The position numbers were made by a program, and so were the translations under genes. A stretch of 20,362 nt of DNA from the NCBI GenBank assembly GCA_964651495.1, contig CAZYWP010000045.1, forward strand, positions 1 through 20,362. The letters run 5' to 3'. Source of the stretch: CAZNVB01 sp964651495. GTDB lineage: Bacteria; Acidobacteriota; Aminicenantia; Aminicenantales; UBA8522. Numbering within the stretch: position 1 is the stretch's first letter; every line of letters begins with the position of its first letter. Below the pieces are notes generated by a model. It did no database searches and was not told where the DNA came from. It worked only from the letters and a program-made list of their open reading frames with translations. This document shows, piece by piece, positions 1 through 6,961 of the stretch.

Positions 1-228
1 GAGTTCATAGGGACGCAGTTGGCTCAAGTCCGGGCAGCGGCCTGGAGGAGCAGCTGCAGCTACGAAAAAGATCGTCGGTGCAAAGATCGTCCGTCCAAGA
101 TAGAAATCTCCTGGACTTCCAGCTGGAGCGACCAGGTCTTGGCCCATTGCCAAGTAATACCACCCGAAATCCCTGGCGAGTTAATTATTTTTAAGTTTGG
201 ATTTTGCGCCACTCTGGCTCGGGTATTA

Positions 229-588
229 ATGGAAGACGGGCAGAGGCGCGGGCTGGACGACCTGGACAATCTGATCGTCGGCCCCATATACCTCGGCCGG
301 GGCGAGCGCGAAGAGATGCGTGGGAAATTCCATACGCATGCGATCAACTATGAAGACGCACTGACGCACTATAAATTTTGCGGCAAGTCGTGGGTAGAAC
401 AGTTTGATTCCCCATTGCTACATTATACCCACGCAGGGCTGCGGGGCTTCGTGAACATCCCCTCTGATACGCAGCAGGGCATGGCAAGCTTCGGCTTTCA
501 TGGACACGAAATCCTGGTCGATTATAGAATTATTAGGAACAATTCCCGCGAACACCCTTACTGGAAGCAAAAATATCTGTTCCGTTAG
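229..588 (+). CDS. Unrecognised short protein, start uncertain, possibly partial
   Basis: I do not recognise this protein. The reading frame is open from the first base of the window to the TAG at 586-588, so the gene may begin further left. I chose the ATG at 229 (119 aa) because the translation before it looks less like protein (Ser/Arg/Cys-rich) and another frame is also open there until a TAA at 192-194. No Shine-Dalgarno sequence precedes the ATG, and a TTG at 19 would give 189 aa. From about residue 10 onward the product is rich in His, Tyr, Asn and aromatic residues, with a basic C-terminus ending KYLFR. I see no membrane segment or known motif. Codon use is more AT-tolerant at third positions than in the neighbours, which could mean transfer or relaxed selection. 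It ends 52 bp from the convergent GTPase gene. Function is not assigned. Confidence 0.4.
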   Translation: MEDGQRRGLDDLDNLIVGPIYLGRGEREEMRGKFHTHAINYEDALTHYKFCGKSWVEQFDSPLLHYTHAGLRGFVNIPSDTQQGMASFGFHGHEILVDYRIIRNNSREHPYWKQKYLFR

Positions 589-640
589 CATAATAAATCA
601 GGGGATTGGAATTTCCTTTTCCGGATGAGACTTCGGGAGC

Positions 641-1636
641 CTAGATGTGGAGTTCGACGACGTCCTCGTCCTCAAGGAGGAAGTCGCGGTTGATCATCTG
701 GCCCTGGAGCGCCAGGGAGCCCTTCCGCCAGATCCGGGCGTACTTGAATTTCTCAAAAAAGTCTTTGTGCACAGCCCTGGCCAGGTCGATGACCGTCGTC
801 CCTCTTTTCAAGGCGAACGGGTCATTGAAGTCGGCCTTCCTGCCGGGGACTTTGCTGTAGGCGCGGATGACGTCGAGAAGCAGGAAGATCTTCTTTCTCA
901 GCTCTTCCAGGCCGTCACCCCGGTCCGCGGATACCGTGGAAAAGAGGATTCCCTGGCCGAAATACTCCTTGAGAAAAGCCAAATTTTCCTCGGCCAGGGG
1001 GCTGTCACTCTTATTGGCGGCGATCAGCGTCTTCTTGACAAAACGGCCGGCTTCGAGGGGCCCAGGAACATTTTCCGCAGCCAGTTCCAAGCGTTTTTCT
1101 TTAAGCTTGGCAAGGATGTTTTCCATTACCGAGGCGGCTTCCTGATCGCTGAGGTCCAGGACGAGCAGGACTCCGTCAGCCGTCTTGATGAGCTCGGCCA
1201 GTTCCGTCTCGATCTCCTCCGGCGCGATGGGCGGCGTGTCGACGAGCTGGACCTTGATGTTTTCGAACTTCATCATGTAAGGAGCGGGGGAGCGGGTGGT
1301 GTAAGGGTAGTCGCCGACCTCGGGCTGCGCTCCGGTGAGCGCGGCCACCAGCTTGGATTTGCCGCTGTTCGGCGGCCCGATCACGGCGACCTGCCCGGCG
1401 CCCGATTTCTCTACGTGGAAACTCGGGCCGTGCCGTGTTGCCGCCGGCCGGGCCTGCATCGCCGCTTTGAGCTTGGCCATCTTGGTCTTGAGCATCGCCT
1501 GCATCTTTTCCGTTCCCTTGTGCTTGGGGATGAGGGCCATCATCTCTTCCAGGAACTTGATCTTTTCCTGGGGAGTCTTGGCCTCGCGGAATTTCCGGTC
1601 GGCTTCGATGTATTGGGGCGTCAGGTTGGCCGGCAT
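641..1636 (-). CDS. DRG/Obg-like GTPase with C-terminal TGS domain
   Basis: This is a 331-aa P-loop GTPase of the TRAFAC class. A charged helical N-terminus (about 1-75) precedes the G domain. G1 is GPPNSGKS at 87-94. The switch I threonines follow PY at 113-114. G3 is DTPP at 133-136 and G4 is NKSD at 208-211. Residues about 262-331 look like a TGS domain (RGTTVIDLARAVH, then a basic stretch and the ending EDEDVVELHI). The order G domain then TGS matches DRG proteins of archaea and eukaryotes and their less-studied bacterial relatives, which are associated with ribosomes or RNA. The substrate is therefore GTP, and a role in translation is inferred rather than seen. The ATG at 1634-1636 has a consensus promoter upstream (1657-1685) and a weak GAGAAG about 7 nt before it. 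It is transcribed away from gyrB. It is too short, and differently built, to be ObgE, YchF or Era. Confidence 0.85.
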   Translation of the reverse strand: MPANLTPQYIEADRKFREAKTPQEKIKFLEEMMALIPKHKGTEKMQAMLKTKMAKLKAAMQARPAATRHGPSFHVEKSGAGQVAVIGPPNSGKSKLVAALTGAQPEVGDYPYTTRSPAPYMMKFENIKVQLVDTPPIAPEEIETELAELIKTADGVLLVLDLSDQEAASVMENILAKLKEKRLELAAENVPGPLEAGRFVKKTLIAANKSDSPLAEENLAFLKEYFGQGILFSTVSADRGDGLEELRKKIFLLLDVIRAYSKVPGRKADFNDPFALKRGTTVIDLARAVHKDFFEKFKYARIWRKGSLALQGQMINRDFLLEDEDVVELHI

Positions 1637-1656
1637 CGGTGTCTTCTCAACCTGGA

Positions 1657-1685
1657 ATTATATGAAAAAGCCGCCGGTTATTCAA
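1657..1685 (-). promoter_or_regulatory. Sigma-70-type promoter of the TGS GTPase gene
   Basis: On the minus strand a perfect -10 TATAAT (1662-1657) lies 17 bp from a -35 TTGAAT (1685-1680), 21 bp before the ATG at 1636. The -35 keeps four of six consensus bases. It faces away from the gyrB promoter, and the candidate repeat overlaps its -35 side. Confidence 0.6.
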
Positions 1686-1864
1686 AGCCGGAGAGGCTCG
1701 GTGTTGGGATTCGTCGGCCCACTCAGGATTCGACAGACTTTTTCATCCCACAACTTCGCCTCATTCCCCCTGAAGGCCCCCGAACCGCTCCACCCGACGC
1801 CTCCACAAATGGTTGTGATCGGATGGCCCGAAGGGCCCAAAATATTGTGGAAATAGCCGTTCAA
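1675..1864. repeat. Candidate dispersed intergenic repeat between divergent promoters
   Basis: This stretch lies between the GTPase gene and gyrB and has no convincing gene. Its left part, CGGTT (1675), CCGG (1688) and the 22 bp at 1693-1714, recurs at 20326-20362, where the last 22 bp match at 20 of 22 positions before the window ends. Internally it holds two GGATTCG copies (1707 and 1726). It also holds a hairpin ggccc-gaa-gggcc (1825-1837) nested inside an inverted pair TCCACAA (1802-1808) and TTGTGGA (1845-1851). A unit with a conserved edge and internal inverted repeats fits a REP/MITE-like family. The right boundary is a guess, because the second copy is cut off. A 60-codon minus-strand reading frame (1682-1864) crosses it but looks non-coding. 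Confidence 0.45.
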
Positions 1865-1869
1865 ATCGC

Positions 1870-1898
1870 TTTACTTGAAAGGCCTTTTCAGCTATAAT
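1870..1898 (+). promoter_or_regulatory. Sigma-70-type promoter for gyrB-gyrA
   Basis: A perfect -10 TATAAT (1893-1898) lies 17 bp after a -35 TTTACT (1870-1875, four of six consensus bases). It predicts a start near 1905 and an untranslated leader of about 70 nt before gyrB. Confidence 0.6.
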
Positions 1899-1975
1899 TA
1901 TGGCCTCGGAATGAAGACCCGGTTTTCTGAGAATTTCTCCTTCCTAAATCGTCTTCTTTCAATGAGATAAACATC

Positions 1976-4363
1976 ATGAAAGAGAAGAAATACACCGCCG
2001 AAAGCATCAAGGTTCTGAAGGGCCTCGAGGCCGTCCGCAAGCGCCCCGCCATGTACGTCGGGTCGACCGGCCCGGAAGGCCTCCATCACCTGGTTTACGA
2101 GGTCGTTGACAACTCCATCGATGAGGCCCTGGCCGGCTACTGCAAGAACATCGAAGTCGCCATCCATGTCGACGATTCGGTGACGGTGATCGATGACGGC
2201 CGGGGCATCCCCGTCGGGATGCACAAAAAAGAAAAGAAGTCCGCCGCCGAGGTCGTCATGACCATGCTTCATGCCGGCGGCAAGTTCGACGACAAGACCT
2301 ACAAGGTCTCGGGCGGGCTGCACGGGGTGGGCGTTTCGGTGGTCAACGCGCTGTCCAAACGCCTGGACCTCGAAGTCAAGCGGGACGGCGGAATTTACAC
2401 TCAGAGCTACGAACGCGGCGTTCCCATCGCCCGGCTGAAACAGGTGGGCAAGACCAAGAAGAACGGGACGAAGGTGACCTTCTGGGCCGACGACGAAATC
2501 TTCGACTCGACCGAGTTCAACTTCGAGATCCTGACGCAGCGGCTGCGGGAACTCAGCTTCCTCAACCGTGGCATCCGCATCATGATCACGGACGAGCGGA
2601 CGGGCAAGATCAACGAATTCCAGTACAAAGGCGGCATCGTCGAGTTCGTCCAGTTCCTCAACCAGAACAAGACCGTCCTCAACCCGCGGCCGGTCTATTT
2701 CGAATCCACGAAGGACGACGTCATCGTCGAGCTGGCTTTCCAGTACAACACCGGCTACACCGAGACGATCTTCACCTTTGTCAACAACATCAACACCACC
2801 GAGGGCGGAACCCATCTCATCGGGTTCAAGACCGCTCTGACCCGCTGCCTCAACAACTACGCCGTGGCCAACAACCTGATCAAGGACCTCAGCGCCGGCT
2901 CCCTTTCCGGGGATGACGCCCGGGAGGGGCTGACAGCCGTCCTCAGCCTCAAGATGCGCGACCCCCAGTTCGAGGGCCAGACCAAGACCAAGCTGGGCAA
3001 CTCCGAGGTCAAGGGGATCGTCGAGTCCCTGGTCAACGAGCAGTTGACCGCCTATCTCGAGGAAAACCCGACCAACGCCAAGCGCGTCGTGCTCAAAGCC
3101 CTGGACGCCGCCCGGGCCCGCGAAGCGGCCCGCAAGGCCCGCGAGCTGGCCCGGCGCAAGAGCGTCCTCGAGTCCACCTCGCTCCCCGGCAAACTGGCCG
3201 ACTGCCAGGAGCGCGACCCGGCCCTGGCCGAGATCTTCATCGTCGAGGGCGATTCCGCCGGCGGTTCGGCCAAGCAGGGACGCGACCGCCGCTTCCAGGC
3301 CATCCTTCCTCTCAAGGGAAAGATCCTCAACGTCTGGAAAGCCCAGCAGGACAAGATTTTCAACAACGAAGAGATCGGAATAATAATCGCCGCCCTGGGC
3401 ACGGCGATCGGCGAGACCGAGTCCCCTCTCGACAAGCTCCGTTACCACAAAGTCATCATCATGACCGACGCCGACGTGGACGGCTCCCACATCCGCACCC
3501 TGCTCATGACCTTCTTCTACCGCCACATGAAGTCCCTGATCGAGCAGGGTTACCTTTACATCGCTCAGCCCCCGCTCTATAAAATCACCCGGGGCAGGGA
3601 AGTCCTTTACCTCAAGGAGGAGCGTTCCTACCAGAAGTGGATCGTCAAAAAGATCTCCGAGGACTTTAAAGTCCGGGTTAAGGGAAAAAAAGAAGAGTTT
3701 GAGGGCGAGAAGTTCCGCAAGCTCTTCCTGCGGATCATGCAGAAAAAGAACTACATCGAGCTCCTGGAGCGGAAGAACTATCCCCGCTTCCTCATCGACC
3801 TCCTGATCCGGGAGAATGTCATTGGCCTGGAGTTCCTCCAGGACAAAAAACAGATGAAGAGGATCCAGTCGCTCATCGAGACTAAGGGCCTGCACACCGA
3901 GCTGACCAAAGACGAGGAGTATGAGGCCTACGAGCTCGGAATCCAGTTCCAGATCAACGGCATGGCCATCACCTGCAAGGTCAACCTGTCGCTCATCGAC
4001 TCCGCAGAATATAAGGGCCTTTACAAGATCTACAAGGAGCTCGAAGAGTTCCGCCCGCCCTACGAGGTCCTCAGCAACGGCGAGTCGGTCGTCATCGAGA
4101 ACGAGAACAAGCTCCTCGACTACCTCCACGACAAGGGCAAAAAGGGCGTCACTATCCAGCGTTACAAAGGCCTGGGCGAGATGGCCCCGGAGCAGCTCTG
4201 GGTGACCACGATGAATCCGGAAAACCGGGCCCTGCTCAAGGTCTCGATCCGGGACGCGGTCGAGGCCGAAGAGGTCTTTAACACGTTGATGGGCGACGAG
4301 GTCGAGCGGCGCCGGAAGTTCATCGAGTCCAACGCCCTGCTGGCCACGAACCTGGACATCTGA
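1976..4363 (+). CDS. gyrB: DNA gyrase subunit B
   Basis: This is the ATPase/TOPRIM subunit of gyrase (A2B2), which introduces negative supercoils with GyrA. It has 795 aa, close to the 804 of E. coli. The GHKL ATPase region shows catalytic E42, N46, DDGRGIP at 73-79 and GGLHGVG at 113-119. TOPRIM shows EGDSAGG at 424-430, then QAILPLKGKILNV, and the metal site DADVD at 498-502. The charged block of roughly 160-170 residues between TOPRIM and the C-terminal QRYKGLGEM tail is the insert known from Gram-negative GyrB. The tail motif also favours GyrB over ParE, as does the adjacent gyrA. Only weak purine matches precede the ATG at 1976, so translation does not appear to rest on a strong Shine-Dalgarno site. 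It is cotranscribed with gyrA, 25 bp downstream. Confidence 0.98.
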   Translation: MKEKKYTAESIKVLKGLEAVRKRPAMYVGSTGPEGLHHLVYEVVDNSIDEALAGYCKNIEVAIHVDDSVTVIDDGRGIPVGMHKKEKKSAAEVVMTMLHAGGKFDDKTYKVSGGLHGVGVSVVNALSKRLDLEVKRDGGIYTQSYERGVPIARLKQVGKTKKNGTKVTFWADDEIFDSTEFNFEILTQRLRELSFLNRGIRIMITDERTGKINEFQYKGGIVEFVQFLNQNKTVLNPRPVYFESTKDDVIVELAFQYNTGYTETIFTFVNNINTTEGGTHLIGFKTALTRCLNNYAVANNLIKDLSAGSLSGDDAREGLTAVLSLKMRDPQFEGQTKTKLGNSEVKGIVESLVNEQLTAYLEENPTNAKRVVLKALDAARAREAARKARELARRKSVLESTSLPGKLADCQERDPALAEIFIVEGDSAGGSAKQGRDRRFQAILPLKGKILNVWKAQQDKIFNNEEIGIIIAALGTAIGETESPLDKLRYHKVIIMTDADVDGSHIRTLLMTFFYRHMKSLIEQGYLYIAQPPLYKITRGREVLYLKEERSYQKWIVKKISEDFKVRVKGKKEEFEGEKFRKLFLRIMQKKNYIELLERKNYPRFLIDLLIRENVIGLEFLQDKKQMKRIQSLIETKGLHTELTKDEEYEAYELGIQFQINGMAITCKVNLSLIDSAEYKGLYKIYKELEEFRPPYEVLSNGESVVIENENKLLDYLHDKGKKGVTIQRYKGLGEMAPEQLWVTTMNPENRALLKVSIRDAVEAEEVFNTLMGDEVERRRKFIESNALLATNLDI

Positions 4364-4388
4364 CGGACCCGCCGAAAGGACCTGACCG

Positions 4389-6869
4389 ATGACCCCCACG
4401 GAAAAAGACAAGGACAAAGACAAACCCGAGCAACCGGCCCTCCCGCCGGCCGCGGCCGACCTGTCCATCGTCAGCCTCGAAGAGGAAATGAAACGCTCCT
4501 ACCTCGACTATGCCATGAGCGTCATCATCGGCCGGGCCATCCCCGACATCAAGGACGGACTCAAGCCCGTCCACCGGCGCGTCCTCTATGCCATGTACGA
4601 ATCGGGGACGGCTCATAACAAACCCTACAAAAAGTCGGCCCGCATCGTCGGCGACGTCATCGGAAAATACCATCCCCACGGCGACCAGGCGGTCTATGAC
4701 ACCCTGGTCCGCATGGCCCAGGACTTCAGCATGCGCTACGTCCTCGCCGACGGCCAGGGAAACTTCGGCTCGGTTGACGGCGACCCGCCGGCGGCCATGC
4801 GCTACACCGAGGTCCGCATGTCCAGGCTGGCCGGCGAGATGATGGCCGATATTGAGAAGGACACGGTTAATTTCGTCCCCAACTACGACGAAAGCCTGAC
4901 CATGCCCGAGGTCCTGCCGACCAAGTTCCCCAACCTGCTGGTCAACGGCGGCTCCGGCATCGCCGTCGGCATGGCGACCAACATCCCGCCTCATAACCTG
5001 GCCGAGGTCTGCGACGGCCTGATTTACCTTGCCCAGCACCCCAACGCCTCACTGGACAAGATCATGGACTTCATCCCCGGTCCCGACTTCCCGACGGGCG
5101 GATATATCTTTAACAAGCCTGGCATCCGGGATGCCTACCGCGACGGCCGGGGCATCATTCAGATCCGGGCCAAATCGATGATCGAGCGCGGAGACAAAGG
5201 AGAGCGCGAGCGCATCGTCATCACCGAAATCCCTTATGCAGTCAACAAATCCCGCCTGCTCGAGAGCACCGCCGATCTGGTCAACGCCAAGAAACTCGAG
5301 GGCATCGCCGATATCCGCGACGAGTCGGACCGGGAGGGAATCCGCATCGTCCTCGAGGTCAAGAAAGGCGATCTGCCCGAGGTCGTGCTTAACAACCTTT
5401 ACAAACACACGGCCCTGCAGACGTCGTTCGGGATCATCATGCTGGCTATCGTGGACAAACAGCCCAAGATGATGGGCCTCATCGACGTGATGAAGTACTT
5501 CATCTCCCACCGCCAGGACGTCATCCGCCGGCGAACCCGTTTTGATTTGAAGAAGGCCGAGCTGCGCGCCCACATCCTCGAGGGGCTGACCATCGCTCTC
5601 GACCACATCGACGCCATCATCAAGCTGATCCGGGGTTCTCGGACGGTGGACGAGGCGCGGACGGGTCTCATGGAGCGGTTCAAGCTGACCCAGATCCAGA
5701 CCCAGGCCATCCTGGAGATGCAGCTCCAGCGGCTGACTCACCTCGAGCGGGATAAAATCGTCCAGGAGTACAAGGAAGTCAAGGCACTGATCGCCAAGCT
5801 GAGGAAAATCCTCGGCTCGGATAAGCTCATCCAGGAGATCATCATCGATGAGCTCAAAGAGATTAAAGAGCATTACGGCGACGAGCGGCGGACCGAGATC
5901 AGGGACGAGGTCATCTCCGATATCCGGCCCGAGGACCTGATCAAGGAGGAAGACGTGGCCGTCATGACCACCCAGTCCGGCTACATCAAGCGGACATCGC
6001 TCTCCTCCTACCACTTTCAGATGCGCGGCGGCAAGGGACGCCGGGGGATCAGCATGAAGGCGGAGGACGTGGTCGAAGACGTTTTCGTCTGCTCGACCCA
6101 TTCGTATCTGCTCTTCTTAACCAACACCGGCCGCGTCTACTGGCTCAAAGCGCTGGAGATCCCCGACGTCGGTATCTCGGGCCGGGGAAAGGCGATCGCC
6201 AACCTGATCGAGTTTCAGCCGGGCGAAATGATGACCTCGGTTGTGGCCGTCAAGGACTTCGGCGAGGACAAGTACATCGTCATGCTGGCCACGAACGGGT
6301 TGATCAAAAAAACGCACCTGGAGGATTTCCGGAACATCCGGCGCGGCGGGATCATCGCCATGAGCCTCCGGCCGAAGAGTCAGCTGATGTGGTCGAAGCT
6401 GACCGACGGCAAGCGCGACATCGTCATCGCCACCAGGCTCGGCAAAGCGATCCGTTTCAGCGAGAAGGACATCCGGTCGATGGGGCGGACCGCGGCCGGG
6501 GTGCGGGCCATGACCCTGGCCAAGAAGGACCAGGTCATCGGCATGGTGGCCATCGGTGATAAAGACAAATACATCTTCACCGCCAGCGAGAAGGGGTATG
6601 GCAAGAGAACCGAGGTCGGCTTCTACAGGAAGCAGCACCGCGGAGGTAAAGGCCTGATCAACCTCAAGATCACTCCGAGGATCGGGCCGGCCGTGGCGGT
6701 GCTCGGTGTGGCCGAGGACGACCTGCTGATCGTCACAGTCAGTGGAAAAGTCATCCGCATCCAGACCAAGCAGGTGAGGGCCTCGGGTCGCGCCACCCAG
6801 GGCGTGCGGCTGATCAACCTCGAGAACAGCGATAAAATCTGCTCGGTGGCCAAGGCCAGCGAGAGCTGA
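4389..6869 (+). CDS. gyrA: DNA gyrase subunit A
   Basis: This is the DNA-cleaving subunit of gyrase, 826 aa. The catalytic tyrosine is Y139 (AAMRYTE). The N-terminal winged-helix and tower region is complete, with the standard opening EEEMKRSYLDYAMSVIIGRA after a Lys/Asp-rich stretch of about 25 residues. The C-terminal beta-pinwheel carries a GyrA box QHRGGKG at 749-755 (QRRGGKG in E. coli), the mark of gyrase rather than topoisomerase IV. A related MRGGKGRRG blade motif lies earlier in the pinwheel. The tail is short and lacks a long acidic extension. In the quinolone region, the residue equivalent to E. coli Ser83 is Q100 (HGDQAVYD), while the Asp87 equivalent is kept as D104. AAAGGA at 4375-4380 sits 8 nt before the ATG. 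A short GC hairpin with a T run follows the stop. Confidence 0.97.
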   Translation: MTPTEKDKDKDKPEQPALPPAAADLSIVSLEEEMKRSYLDYAMSVIIGRAIPDIKDGLKPVHRRVLYAMYESGTAHNKPYKKSARIVGDVIGKYHPHGDQAVYDTLVRMAQDFSMRYVLADGQGNFGSVDGDPPAAMRYTEVRMSRLAGEMMADIEKDTVNFVPNYDESLTMPEVLPTKFPNLLVNGGSGIAVGMATNIPPHNLAEVCDGLIYLAQHPNASLDKIMDFIPGPDFPTGGYIFNKPGIRDAYRDGRGIIQIRAKSMIERGDKGERERIVITEIPYAVNKSRLLESTADLVNAKKLEGIADIRDESDREGIRIVLEVKKGDLPEVVLNNLYKHTALQTSFGIIMLAIVDKQPKMMGLIDVMKYFISHRQDVIRRRTRFDLKKAELRAHILEGLTIALDHIDAIIKLIRGSRTVDEARTGLMERFKLTQIQTQAILEMQLQRLTHLERDKIVQEYKEVKALIAKLRKILGSDKLIQEIIIDELKEIKEHYGDERRTEIRDEVISDIRPEDLIKEEDVAVMTTQSGYIKRTSLSSYHFQMRGGKGRRGISMKAEDVVEDVFVCSTHSYLLFLTNTGRVYWLKALEIPDVGISGRGKAIANLIEFQPGEMMTSVVAVKDFGEDKYIVMLATNGLIKKTHLEDFRNIRRGGIIAMSLRPKSQLMWSKLTDGKRDIVIATRLGKAIRFSEKDIRSMGRTAAGVRAMTLAKKDQVIGMVAIGDKDKYIFTASEKGYGKRTEVGFYRKQHRGGKGLINLKITPRIGPAVAVLGVAEDDLLIVTVSGKVIRIQTKQVRASGRATQGVRLINLENSDKICSVAKASES

Positions 6870-6881
6870 GCCTCCCGAGAT

Positions 6882-6900
6882 CGCCTGGCGGCGCTTTTTT
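6882..6900 (+). terminator. Possible intrinsic terminator after gyrA
   Basis: A small GC stem, CGCC (6882-6885) and GGCG (6890-6893) with a TGGC loop, is followed by C and six T residues (6895-6900), 12 bp after the gyrA stop. The stem is short (4 bp), so efficiency is doubtful. The position just before the next gene's promoter supports it. Confidence 0.4.
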
Positions 6901-6902
6901 CC

Positions 6903-6931
6903 TTGACAGCCGCCCCTCGGGAATCTACAAT
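6903..6931 (+). promoter_or_regulatory. Near-consensus sigma-70 promoter of the acyl-CoA synthetase gene
   Basis: A perfect -35 TTGACA (6903-6908), a 17-bp spacer and -10 TACAAT (6926-6931, five of six) predict a start near 6938. That gives a leader of about 24 nt containing GGAGGG (6952-6957) just before the ATG at 6962. It is one of the best promoters in the window and shows that this gene is not dependent on gyrA transcription. Confidence 0.75.
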
Positions 6932-6961
6932 TGACCCACTTTGTAAGATTTGGAGGGAATC

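Noticed and set aside
1682..1864. A 60-codon minus-strand frame in the GTPase-gyrB spacer
   Set aside because: It lies in the candidate repeat, has no ribosome binding site and a Gly/Ser/Pro-rich product; more likely repeat sequence than a gene.
647..1897. A 416-codon plus-strand frame over the GTPase gene
   Set aside because: Antisense shadow; the minus strand holds a complete GTPase with G1-G4 and TGS, promoter and start.
1875..1898. TTGAAA as the gyrB -35 element
   Set aside because: Only 12 bp from TATAAT; TTTACT at 1870 gives the proper 17-bp spacing.
1898..4468. An 856-codon open frame on the minus strand opposite gyrB
   Set aside because: Its product is a low-complexity Asp/Leu/Val-rich shadow of the GC-rich gyrB codons; gyrB itself has every expected motif.
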